A stretch of DNA of 6,460 nt from an uncultured Clostridia bacterium (GTDB lineage: Bacteria > Bacillota > Clostridia > Christensenellales > UBA1242). The DNA is taken from positions 1 to 6,460 of the forward strand of contig CANRMV010000064.1 in assembly GCA_947631875.1 (NCBI GenBank). The letters run 5' to 3'. Below, one piece after another: positions 1 through 6,460 of this stretch (its first letter is position 1; each line of letters begins with the position of its first letter). The position numbers were made by a program, and so were the translations under genes. The notes below the pieces were generated by a model. That model was not told the origin of the DNA and ran no database searches. It saw only the letters and a list, made by a program, of their open reading frames with translations.

Positions 1-1
1 A

Positions 2-205
2 TCCCCCATCTTCCTGAGTGTACCACCCCATGAATGTGTAGCCCATTCTGGTTGGTGCGGCGAGTTTGTTTGTTGTGGTGTTGTATGGCTCATTTCCTAA
101 ATTGTCTTTATAGAGGTTCACATCATCAATTCTAACATAAATTGTGTTTGTGGTTGGTGATGCATCTGAACCATTATTCAACGTCACCTTATAAAGTTGT
201 GGGCT
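2..205 (-). repeat. B-repeat 14, N-terminal part only
   Basis: Residues 2086-2153. The opening 'QLYKVTLNNGSDASPTTN', a 'TIYVRIDDVNLYKDN' extension and the core 'APTRMGYTFMGW' run to 'YTQEDGG' at the window edge. The closing strand is missing, so the protein continues past position 1 and the C-terminal end is not known. Confidence 0.82.
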
Positions 206-3200
206 CCATTTTGGATAAACCGAAACATTTGCAGTGGTGAATTGAGCATTTGCATATTTGTTTACAATATTGCCATCTTTATCTATAAACTGTTCAACAA
301 AAGCCCCGTTCGAATCTTTCGTGTAATAGCCATCAAAAACATATCCAGCAAGCGTTGGAATTGTAACTTGGGTAATTTTTGGATCTGCACAATTTGAATT
401 GTTATAGTATCCAACGCCATACTTTTCATAAATGGTTGTGTTAGGCGTGCTTGAAGCATCAGTTTCGCGAACTACAACATTGTCAACCCACAAAGTTGAC
501 GATGCCACCGAGCCACTCTTTTCGTGCCCATACATATACAATGAAAATGTGTTTTTTGTGCCATACAAATCATAGTCACTGAATGCTGAATAAGTGAAAC
601 TGAAATGTTCCCATTCGTCCGTTTTTGTTGGCGTAAATGTGAATCTTCCTTTGTTGAAGCTTTGGTCTTTGGTTGCTGTTGTGTAATAAATCCCGCCTGT
701 AATCGCGCTGTTTCCGGAAATTCGCTTAATATCCATCTCAATGGTGATACTTTTTGTTTTTGCGATGTTTCTAAACGCCGTCGACAGCCCCTGACTTGTT
801 CCAAGCCACCTGTTTATTGCAACAGTTTTTTGTTCCCCAGAGGCATCCTGATATGTCCAAGTGCCGTCTTGAAGTTTAAATTCCATAACATAGCCATGAT
901 CAGTTTCGCCGCTGGCTTTAATGTGAGCATGATAACCTTTTGTTGGGTCCGCAACGCCAGCATTATAGGAACTCCAACTTGTGGCACTGATTGTTCCGTT
1001 TTGGGTTTCGTCCCATCCTGGATGATAATTTGTGTTGACAGATTCAAAATTTCCATTTGTCACACCTGCTGTACTTGCACTGTTGTCCAAAGTTATACTG
1101 TAAACATTCGTTGTCCAAATTGCAGTTAGTGTAACTGTTTTGCTCGTGTTTGCCAAATTGATAAATGAAACATTAAATGCCGTTTGGCTGGCACTAAGTG
1201 AAACGCTTCCACCTGCCGACAAAGTGCTTGAAGGTGTTGCACCTGCACTTGCCGTTCCGATTGCATATTTGCCTCCATCATTGCCTGTGATTTTCCACCC
1301 TGCAAATGTGTGTCCGGTTTTGGTCCAATTATTTTTCACATTGAATGCAGTGTCATATGTGGCAGTGTAAGCAGTGCTAGATTTTGTTAAATTGGTTGTT
1401 GGAGCGTTGCCCTGTCCACCGTTGGAGTCGAATGCAACAGTGTATGTGTTTGCAGTCCATTGAGCATAAAGAGACTGAGCTCCAACTTGCGTGGTGGCGG
1501 TTGTGACAGCGGAGGTTGACAAAGTGTCCATGTCATCTGTTTTGTAAATTTCAAAAAATTCTTTATCTTGTCTTGTTGTGGAACTCATAACAACCGAGAT
1601 ATATATATAAGATGCTGTATCTGGTGTTTGAAACTCAATATACATCGTGTTGTTGTAATTTTTATAAGTCAGCAATTTGTTTGCGCTGTCGTAAATTCCG
1701 TAACCAGGTGCAGTTGAGCCGCCAGAATTTATGATAGTGTATTTGGTTTTTGGTGAAACTGTCAATTTGTAATATGCATATTCGTTTGCAGCACTTTCTT
1801 TTCCTGTGCTGCCATTAAAGTAATATGCAGTTTTAACCAAAGTTGCATTTGGGAAAAGGTTTTTGGTGCGTTTCCAGCCCGACAAAGTGTAGCCCGTTCG
1901 TGTGAGTGTTGGAAGAGTGCCATAGGCTGACGAAAAGTTTAAATCTTTGTAGTAAACATTTTCTTTAACCATGCCCTGTTTTGTCCAATCAGTTGTTGTG
2001 CCAAAAGATCCGCCATTTGCACGAACCGAAACTCTGTATTGGTTAACTGTCCATTGAGCGGTGAGCGTGACTATGCCACCTTTTGCAGCGGAAAGGTTTT
2101 TAACATAAATAACATCCGCACCATTTCCGAAAGTTGTTCCCGTTTTAATATCGGTGGATGGTGAACTGCCCGTTCCCCATTTTGCAGTGGAGAAATTTGC
2201 ATTGGCCCCCGAAAGTTGCCAACCTGCGAAAGTGTAACCTGTACGAATGTAATTGTTGTCTATTTTTTGCGCGGCATCATATTTCACAGAAACATTGGAC
2301 ATTGTTCCCGTGCCACCGCCGTCAGCAAATTGAATTGTGTATTCATTTGGTGTCCAATGTGCATAAAGGGTGATGTCGGAAGTTCTGTTCATCACATTAT
2401 CTGCATTGTATTGTGTGCCACCTGAGGCATTATCAAACCATCCAGCAAAAGTGTAACCTGTTCGTGTTGGTGTTGGAAGGCCAAGTGAGGTGTTGGCAAC
2501 ATTGTTTGCAGAATATGCAAAATTTGAATAATTTGCATTGCCCACAAACAAAGAAATTGTGAATTTTGCACTGTAAGTTGTTTTTGCGGTCATGCTTAAA
2601 TAAGAACGGAACTCTCTTAAACTTCCAGCCATATCTGCCTTTGTTGTGAAAGTGCAAGTGTAAACTCCAACACCTGTCACCGTGCGCCCAGCCCCGTCGG
2701 TGGCAACATCGCCTTTTCCATTTTCAGTTGAAGCATCTTTAGGCGAAGTCATTCTTACATTAAATTGTCCACCCGAAAAAGAAGTAACATTAATAACAAA
2801 AGTGTATTGTGTGCTTGGCATTAAATATCTGCTATAATCTGTCGTCATGAAATTTACATATTGTGTTGTTGAGGTTTCGGTTGTTTTTGTCAAAGAAAGA
2901 GTAAACACTCCATCTGACGCAGAGTATGTAAGACCTGAGGCTGGCGTAATTCGTGAGCCATTATATAAATTAGTTTTATTTCCAAGTTTCTCGCCATATC
3001 TAAAATAGTCATTTTGCAAGGCAGAATCCAATGTTCCGCCATTAGGATTAAAAGTAACCTTGTATGAGTCTGTTCGCCAAAAAGCGTAGAGATCCAAATC
3101 GGCTAAGCCCTTCCAGGCTGATTGCACAGTGTTTAACTCATATTTTGTGCCCGTTCCATTGCTGTTGGTTGTCCAATACATGATTTGGTGCCCTGTTTGC

Positions 3201-6200
3201 GTGAAGGCATCACTCCCAAAGGTTGTCCAAGTTTTGTCATATGTTACACCTTGATTTCTTGTTGTGCCTGTCCCAAAATTTGAGTGATATATAACATTGT
3301 TTGTTCCCGCTGTCCAAAGGGCATAAAGTGTCACATCGCCGGTGTGAATCCAATTTCCTTTGTCGTTTGTGTAACCAGATTTGTTTGCAATAAGTTTGCC
3401 ATTAGAGCCAATAATCAACTCTCCACCATCTTTCACTGTTGTCCAACCACCAAAAGAATAACCGGTTTTTGTTGGATTGGTGATTGCAGGGTTTAATGTT
3501 GATGAATCATATGTTGCTGTTGTGGAGCCCGTTCCGCCCACTCCTGTGTTCTTATCCAAAGTGATTGTGTATTTATTGGCCTCCCAAACAGCAGTGAGGC
3601 TTGCATTTTTATAACCAAAATTATAAACCGTGCTTGAATAAGCCAAAGTGTTGCCGTTTGTAACATCAACAATATAAACATTTCTCACATCCATATCAAA
3701 GGTAATGGTTGCTGTTGTTGCACTCTTTAAATCACTTGAATAAATTTGGAAAAGAGGATTTGTTGTTTTTGTTGTGCCGTCACTGTGCTGAAATGTTGTA
3801 TTCATTGTTTGTTCCAATGTGTAAACCTTCCAAGTGTTCCCGCTAATTAATTGTGAAACCAAGCCTGTGTAGTAGTCGTTGCTAAGTCGTGAGTGTCGCG
3901 CAGTCAGCGAAACTTTGTCACTTATACTGTTCATTCTAGCTTCAAAATACAACTTATATTTATGCCCCGCTGTGAAGGTGTAAGTTGGCCAAGTTATTGA
4001 AACCCAATTGCTTGCTGTTGGCCTTGCAGCAGAATAGGTGAAGTGCCAATAAGGTGAATAATTGGAATCATACATCAAAGTGCGCACAATCGATGCAGAA
4101 TTGGAAGAAATCGTTTCTTCCAAAAAGCCGTAGGATGCATCAAAGCCCTGTGCATTATAAGTGGATGCATCATAGTTGCTTGGTTTCCAGCCCATGAATG
4201 TGTAGCCTGTGCGCGTTGGAACTTCCAAATGAAGCTGCGTTCCAAAATTTTGTGTGACAGTTGCCTGCGTTCCGCTTCCTTTGTATGTTCCACCGTTTGG
4301 ATTAATTGTCAAAGTTGAACTTGCCTTTTCCCACTTTGCATAAATGGTCACATTGCCTGCACCGATTGTGTTTGCAGTTGTAACTTGGGTGGAGAAAGAA
4401 CTGTTATTAAACCAACCTTTAAAGGTGTATCCATATGCAGCAAGCGTTGGCAAAACATAGTTGCTGCCATATGCAAGTGATTTGCTGAGTGGGTCAGCCG
4501 CCGATGTGTATATGATTGAAGGCGTGGAAGCATCGCAACTTGCAAAAGTTTTGTCGTTCACCCCTCTATAATCTTTTGCACCAAACAGCAGCGGTTTTGT
4601 GCCCTTTCCCGTTGCGTTGCAAGTGCCCGTTTTGGTTATTGTAGTTCTTGCACCGGTAACATCCAAAGAATAGGTTTTGGTTGTGCTTGTCCACCTGAAA
4701 ACAACAGTAAGAACTTTGTTCAAATCGGTGTTGTTGGCATCAACATTCGTCAAAGCACCGTCTGTGGTGGTGTCCACTAAGGCGTTGTTTATGTAAACTC
4801 TAAATTTGTTATTTGTTCCAATTTCAATGCTTAAATTGGCAGTGTCACTATATGTCCCAAAAACAAAATATCGTTTTCCCAGCGAACTTATTCTAATCTG
4901 ATTTGTAATAACAAAACTCTGTGACCAATCCAGCATGAAGCCCGTGTTCATATTTCTTCCCGAAGCAAAATTGGTAAGATTTGTCAGTCTAACTTGTGGA
5001 ATTCCCCAATCATATGAGAGTGTGTAGTTGTTTGTTGTCCATTGAGCATACAAATTCACTGTGGCATTGTTTGCATTTGATGCCCCACTATTAACCTCAG
5101 ATGGCAATTTTGTGTATATGCTGTTTTGGAAACCACCTGCACTTGTGATATATGATGTTCCACCACTTGTTGCGCTGAAATAGCCTTGAAATGTGTGTCC
5201 CGTCCAAGTTGGAATTGTGGTTATTTTGTTGTTTGCAACAGGCTGCGAAAAACTTGTGTCTGTGTAATAATATGAAGTGTATGTGCTTTGATTTTTGAAT
5301 GTTTTATATTGATAATACATCGTCTTTGGCGCTCCGCCAGAGCCCCCATTGTCATTCAAAACAATTTTGTAGGTGTTTCCTATCCAGCGAGCATACAAAG
5401 TCACAGTGGCATTGTTTGTGTCGGCCGCCCCACTGTTAACCTGCGATGGCAATTTTGCAAAAATGCTGTTTTGGAAACCGCCTGCACTTGTGATATAAGA
5501 TGTTCCCCCACTTGTTGCACTGTAATAACCAGCAAAAATATATCCTGTTCTTGTTGGAAGAGCAGTTATTTTGTTGTCAACAACAGGCTTTGTGAAACCT
5601 GTGTCTGTGTAATAATATGAGGTGTATGTGCCTTGATTTTTGGATGCATTAAATTGATAATACATAGGTGTTGGTGCTCCGCCAGAGCCTCCATTGTCAT
5701 TCAAAACAATCTTGTAGGTGTTTCCAACCCAACGTGCATACAAATTTACAGTGGAATTGTTTACATCTGATGCCCCACTGTTAACCTGCGATGGCAACTT
5801 TTGATAAATATTATTGTGAAACACGCCCGATTCGTCAATATATTGCGTTCCGCCGCTTGTGGCGCTGTAATATCCACTAAAAGTATAGCCCGCTCTTGTT
5901 GGAAGTGTGGTTAGGGTGCTGTTAGCAACAGGCTTTGAAAAACTTGTGTCTGTGTAATAATATGAATTATATGAGCCCTGACTTTTGTAGGTGTAAAATT
6001 GATAATACATAGGCGTTGGCGCACCGCCAGAGCCACTATTGTCATTCAAAACAATTTTGTAAGTGTTTGCTGTCCATTGTGCAGTTAAAGTGACTGTGGC
6101 ATTGTTTGCTGTTGCCAAATTTTTTACATAATTTTGATTTCCTATTTTTGAACTGCTTGTAACAGCCGTTGTGCAAGAAGTCGATTGGCTGCCATACAAA

Positions 6201-6460
6201 GCCCCGCTTGTAAAGCCGCTTGCGATCCACCCCGCAAAAGTGTAACCAGGCGCCGTGTATGCACAATTCGTCAACTGTGTAACCGCATCATATGCTATGG
6301 TTTGTTGATTCATTGTGCCACCGATTGTTGTGCCCGTTGCGGTTCCTTTTGCAAAAGTGATTTTATAATTGTGGGCTGTCCATTTTGCATAAACTGTTGA
6401 ATTTGCCGCTTTTATCCAGTTGCCGCTTGCATCAGTCCAACCTGAAATGTTTGAAACAAG
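2..6460 (-). CDS. Giant InlB B-repeat surface protein, interior fragment (both ends missing)
   Basis: One minus-strand frame is open across the entire window, giving at least 2153 residues without a stop. Residue 1 is the codon at 6458-6460 and residue 2153 the codon at 2-4. The protein is a chain of B-repeat-like modules, each with an opening strand, a 'GYTFxGW' or 'GYxFxGYY' core and a closing 'LTAQW/LYARW' strand, followed directly by the next module ('TANTYKI'). Five modules carry large inserted beta-rich domains. Only six Cys were found, and Thr, Ser, Asn, Gly and Tyr dominate, as is usual for exported repeat proteins. No membrane segment, LPXTG motif, SLH domain or catalytic motif is visible. 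By family knowledge such proteins are extracellular adhesins or stalks. The adhesin role is inference, since the signal peptide and anchor are off-window. The coding call is very secure; the function is moderate. Confidence 0.95.
206..1114 (-). repeat. B-repeat 13, interrupted by a CBM4/9-like domain (303 aa, the largest module)
   Basis: Residues 1783-2085. The first strand 'NVYSITLDNSASTAG' is followed by 200 residues of inserted jelly roll. The repeat then continues with 'TIYEKYGVGYYNNSNC', 'TIPTLAGYVFDGYYTKDSNG', 'FIDKDGNIVNKYAN' and the closing 'VSVYPKW'. The GYY core and 'IDxxG' segment place it with the tandem 115-aa subtype (repeats 2-4). The insert is in the first loop. Confidence 0.75.
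464..1063 (-). other. CBM4/9-like carbohydrate-binding jelly roll, inserted in B-repeat 13
   Basis: Residues about 1800-1999 (200 aa). It opens 'VTNGNFESVNTNYHPGWDE', the usual 'NGxFE...GW' start of CBM4/9-type domains, and closes 'STLWVDNVVVRE', the typical final 'xxVDNVxVxE' strand. Between them lie 'KGYHAHIKASGETDHGYVM', 'KSITIEMDIKRISGNS', 'EWEHFSFTYSAFS' and 'NTFSLYMYGHEKSGS', matching the expected order of binding-face and packing strands. These domains bind polysaccharides such as xylan or beta-glucan; the specific ligand cannot be read here. No catalytic partner is visible in the window. This is the most recognisable of the five inserts. Confidence 0.72.
1115..1456 (-). repeat. B-repeat 12 (114 aa, extended second loop)
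   Basis: Residues 1669-1782. The opening is 'NTYTVAFDSNGGQGNAP', the core 'TKTGHTFAGW', followed by about 45 residues rich in Ser, Gly and Ala ('GTASAGATPSSTLSAGG'), and the end 'INLANTSKTVTLTAIW'. The closing segment groups it with repeats 1 and 10. Its length is close to that of the tandem copies, but the extra residues are in a different loop. Confidence 0.85.
1457..2050 (-). repeat. B-repeat 11, interrupted after the GW core by an 'NLF' domain (198 aa)
   Basis: Residues 1471-1668. It begins 'NQYRVSVRANGGSFGTTT' and has the core 'LPTLTRTGYTLSGW'. The inserted domain follows three residues later, at 'KRTKNLF'. The B-repeat resumes near 'MDTLSTSAVTTATTQVG' and closes with 'QSLYAQW'. As in repeat 6, the insert is in the second loop. 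Confidence 0.75.
1541..1864 (-). other. 'KNLF' type beta-sandwich domain, phage/surface-protein-like, inserted in B-repeat 11
   Basis: Residues about 1533-1640 (about 108 aa). The sequence runs 'KNLFPNATLVKTAYYFNGST', 'EYAYYKLTVSPKTKYTI', 'GYGIYDSANKLLTYKN', 'YIEFQTPDTASYIYISV' and 'KEFFEIYK'. This order, with 'NLF', 'YYxNxxTG', 'Y..V.P.TKYT', 'YDxxNKxL', 'FxTPxxAxYIxISV' and a final short strand, matches a module I recall from phage tail/baseplate proteins and surface proteins of Bacillota, thought to be a carbohydrate- or receptor-binding beta-sandwich. Family likeness is from memory; exact function is unknown. Confidence 0.6.
2051..2353 (-). repeat. B-repeat 10 (101 aa, extended second loop)
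   Basis: Residues 1370-1470. The opening is 'NEYTIQFADGGGTGTMSN', the core 'IRTGYTFAGW', and after an extra loop of about 30 residues the end is 'VKNLSAAKGGIVTLTAQW'. The end closely matches that of repeat 1 ('VKNLATANNATVTLTAQW'), so the two belong to one subtype despite lying about 4 kb apart. Confidence 0.85.
2354..3076 (-). repeat. B-repeat 9, interrupted by an 'NLYNGS' domain (241 aa)
   Basis: Residues 1129-1369. A canonical start 'DSYKVTFNPNGGTLDS' and 'YFRYGEKLG' leads into about 155 inserted residues. The repeat resumes with 'LPTPTRTGYTFAGWF', 'ASGGTQYNADN' and the closing 'DITLYAHW'. The insert lies between the first strand and the core, the same loop position as in repeats 5 and 13. 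Confidence 0.75.
2513..2980 (-). other. Jelly-roll-like domain starting 'NKTNLYNGS', inserted in B-repeat 9
   Basis: Residues about 1161-1316. It starts 'TNLYNGSRITPASGLTYS' and continues with strands 'GVFTLSLTKTT', 'TQYVNFMTTDY', 'TQYTFVINVTSFSGGQFNVR', 'VGVYTCTFTTKADM' and 'AKFTISLFVGNANYSNFAY'. The order 'NLYNGS', 'maximal expression/PSTQYTFVI', 'T-x-TFTT' and a final 'FxxxxLFVGNAxYSxF' resembles beta-sandwich binding modules known from phage tail proteins and secreted Gram-positive proteins, which end in strands like 'LExGxxAxxYxPY'. That likeness is from memory, not a search. A ligand-binding role is inferred. It carries one unpaired Cys. Confidence 0.5.
3077..3313 (-). repeat. B-repeat 8 (79 aa, divergent short form)
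   Basis: Residues 1050-1128, the shortest module here. It opens 'NNVIYHSNFGTG', has a degenerate core 'TQTGHQIMYW' in place of GYTFxGW, then 'GTGTKYELNT', and closes with 'LADLDLYAFW'. Length matches the usual 70-80 residues of the family. The core substitutions make it the most diverged copy, but phase and closing strand are intact. Confidence 0.8.
3314..3583 (-). repeat. B-repeat 7 (90 aa, canonical)
   Basis: Residues 960-1049. The opening strand is 'NKYTITLDKNTGVGGTGS', the core 'PTKTGYSFGGW' and the closing strand 'HTGDVTLYALW'. It has the standard InlB-type layout with no large insert, a useful reference for judging the interrupted modules. Confidence 0.88.
3584..4330 (-). repeat. B-repeat 6, interrupted after the GW core (249 aa)
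   Basis: Residues 711-959. The first half is canonical: 'STLTINPNGGTYKG', then 'EVPTRTGYTFMGW'. The sequence then departs through 'KPSNYDAST' into about 150 residues of inserted domain and returns to the B-repeat at 'LAYSSTVYNFGYKNASLTAVW'. The insertion point is thus in the second loop, between the GW core and the closing strand, unlike repeats 5, 9 and 13. Confidence 0.75.
3665..4126 (-). other. Jelly-roll, carbohydrate-binding-like domain of unknown specificity, inserted in B-repeat 6
   Basis: Residues about 779-932. It reads as alternating beta strands rich in aromatics: 'YSPYWHFTYSA', 'NWVSITWPTYTF', 'HKYKLYFEARM', 'KVSLTARHS', 'TWKVYTLEQTM' and 'TATITFDMDVRNVYIVDV'. The strand 'HKYKLYFEARM' and the terminal 'DMDVRNVYIVD' resemble the 'YxLSFxAR' and closing 'DNVxV' strands of CBM4/9- and galactose-binding-type jelly rolls. 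I do not recognise a specific family. A glycan-binding role is inferred from the fold-like pattern and exposed Trp/Tyr. Confidence 0.5.
4331..5038 (-). repeat. B-repeat 5, interrupted by a LamG-like domain (236 aa)
   Basis: Residues 475-710. The module opens with 'NNYTLSYDWG' instead of the usual NGG-type strand, continues into about 140 residues of foreign beta-rich sequence, and resumes with 'SIIYTSAADPLSKSLAYG', 'GYTFKGWF' and the closing strand 'VTIYAKW'. The insert therefore lies in the loop between the first strand and the GYTF core. The frame is intact through both junctions. Confidence 0.75.
4535..4963 (-). other. LamG / concanavalin A-like lectin domain (candidate), inserted in B-repeat 5
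   Basis: Residues about 500-642. Successive predicted strands are typical of a LamG-like beta-sandwich: 'SFVITNQIRIS', 'KRYFVFGTYSD', 'ANLSIEIGTNNKFRVYINN', 'LNKVLTVVFRWTSTTKTYSL' and 'KPLLFGAKDYRG'. Length (about 140 residues) and strand order fit the LamG/Laminin_G_3 superfamily, in which such domains bind glycans or proteins. Two Cys ('GTCNATG' and 'KTFASCD') sit near the end and could pair. Ligand residues cannot be assigned by eye. The alternative is an unrelated jelly roll; boundaries are approximate. Confidence 0.62.
5039..6073 (-). repeat. Tandem array of three 345-bp (115-aa) B-repeats
   Basis: Three modules of exactly 115 codons lie head to tail: 5729-6073, 5384-5728 and 5039-5383 (residues 130-244, 245-359 and 360-474). 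Each reads 'NTYKIVLNDN', 'GSGGAP', 'MYYQ', a Tyr-rich 'SYYYTDT' segment, a 'GYxFxGYYSATSGGT' type core, 'KLPSxVNSGA' and a closing 'LYARW' or 'LYAQW'. My hand alignment of the second and third copies gives about 87 identical residues of 115. DNA identity is also high: the block starting at 5251 recurs at 5941, exactly 690 bases away. The GYY..GGT core replaces the GW of other modules, marking a separate repeat subtype. This is the clearest recent duplication in the window and a plausible site for copy-number change by recombination (inference). Confidence 0.93.
6074..6379 (-). repeat. B-repeat 1 (102 aa, extended second loop, two Cys)
   Basis: Residues 28-129. The opening strand is 'NYKITFAKG', the core 'APGYTFAGW' and the closing strand 'VKNLATANNATVTLTAQW'. 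About 30 extra residues lie between the core Trp and the closing segment, the same layout as repeats 10 and 12. It contains two of the six Cys in the fragment ('NCAYTAPGY' and 'TSCTTAV'). A disulfide between them is possible but only inferred. Confidence 0.82.
6380..6460 (-). repeat. B-repeat 0, C-terminal part only
   Basis: Residues 1-27 are the second half of a B-repeat. A 'SGW' core is followed by a short 'TDASGNWIKAANS' loop and the closing strand 'TVYAKW', which runs into 'TAHNYKITF' of the next module. The first half lies beyond the window, so the gene extends further 5'. Confidence 0.8.

Noticed and set aside
472..804. 110-codon minus-strand ORF
   Set aside because: It is out of phase with the giant frame over the CBM4/9-like domain. 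The giant frame gives clear conserved motifs there and this ORF does not.
605..1129. 174-codon plus-strand ORF, Cys- and Phe-rich
   Set aside because: It lies fully antisense to the CBM4/9-like domain. Its composition is that of a complementary-strand shadow and it has no recognisable motifs.
206..5038. Frameshifts or pseudogene decay to explain the uneven module lengths
   Set aside because: All module-ending Trp codons share one phase, every interval between them is a multiple of three, and no stop appears. Length differences come from in-frame inserted domains.
5288..5620. 110-codon plus-strand ORF across the tandem repeats
   Set aside because: It is antisense to repeats 3-4 and explained by the low stop frequency opposite a Thr/Asn/Tyr-rich frame. 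It has no domain signal.
1..6460. Recurring 'TGTCCATTG'-like 9-12 base words on the plus strand, considered as binding sites or CRISPR-like repeats
   Set aside because: They are the reverse complement of codons for the conserved 'AQWT' junction of each B-repeat. Spacing follows module length (237-909 bases) and the intervening DNA is coding.
1..6460. Alternative genetic code (TGA read as Trp)
   Set aside because: Every Trp in the traced frame is TGG and no in-frame TGA was met, so no recoding is needed.

Overview
The whole window lies inside one protein-coding gene on the minus strand. Reading the reverse complement from position 6460, a single frame (codons at 6458-6460, 6455-6457, down to 2-4) stays open for 2153 codons, with no stop, no clear start and no end. 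It was traced by hand, and the repeat-ending Trp codons at 6380, 6074, 5729, 5384, 5039, 4331, 3584, 3314, 3077, 2354, 2051, 1457, 1115 and 206 all fall in the same phase. The frame has neither start nor stop inside the window, so ATG-to-stop ORF calling misses it and reports only short shadow ORFs. There is no intergenic DNA, RNA gene, mobile element or regulatory site that I can support.

The product is the interior of a giant, probably secreted, surface repeat protein. Its backbone is a chain of InlB B-repeat-like modules (Listeria-Bacteroides repeat, beta-grasp fold). Each has an opening strand like 'NTYKIVLNDNGG', a middle 'PTRTGYTFAGW' motif and a closing strand like 'VTLTAQW'. The window holds 13 complete modules plus a partial one at each end. 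Five modules are enlarged by about 110-200 residues that look like separate all-beta domains: a LamG/concanavalin A-like domain, a CBM4/9-like jelly roll, a domain resembling the 'NLF/NLY' modules of phage tail and surface proteins, and two less certain jelly rolls. These sit within the B-repeats, not between them, at two recurrent loop positions.

Layout in translation order, right to left: partial repeat (6380-6460); repeat 1 (6074-6379); three tandem 345-bp repeats (5039-6073); repeat 5 with LamG-like insert (4331-5038); repeat 6 with jelly-roll insert (3584-4330); two short plain repeats (3077-3583); repeat 9 with 'NLYNGS' insert (2354-3076); repeat 10 (2051-2353); repeat 11 with 'NLF' insert (1457-2050); repeat 12 (1115-1456); repeat 13 with CBM4/9-like insert (206-1114); partial repeat 14 (2-205).

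The host is most likely a low-GC Gram-positive bacterium (Bacillota, perhaps a gut clostridial lineage). This is inferred from AT-rich composition, the Thr/Asn/Ser/Tyr-rich and Cys-poor protein, and the repeat family. Bacteroidota and other phyla also carry such repeats, so this is tentative. Trp is always TGG and no TGA is read through, so the standard bacterial code is enough. The likely role is a long extracellular stalk displaying several glycan- or ligand-binding domains (adhesin-like). The signal peptide, any cell-wall anchor and any catalytic domain would lie outside the window.
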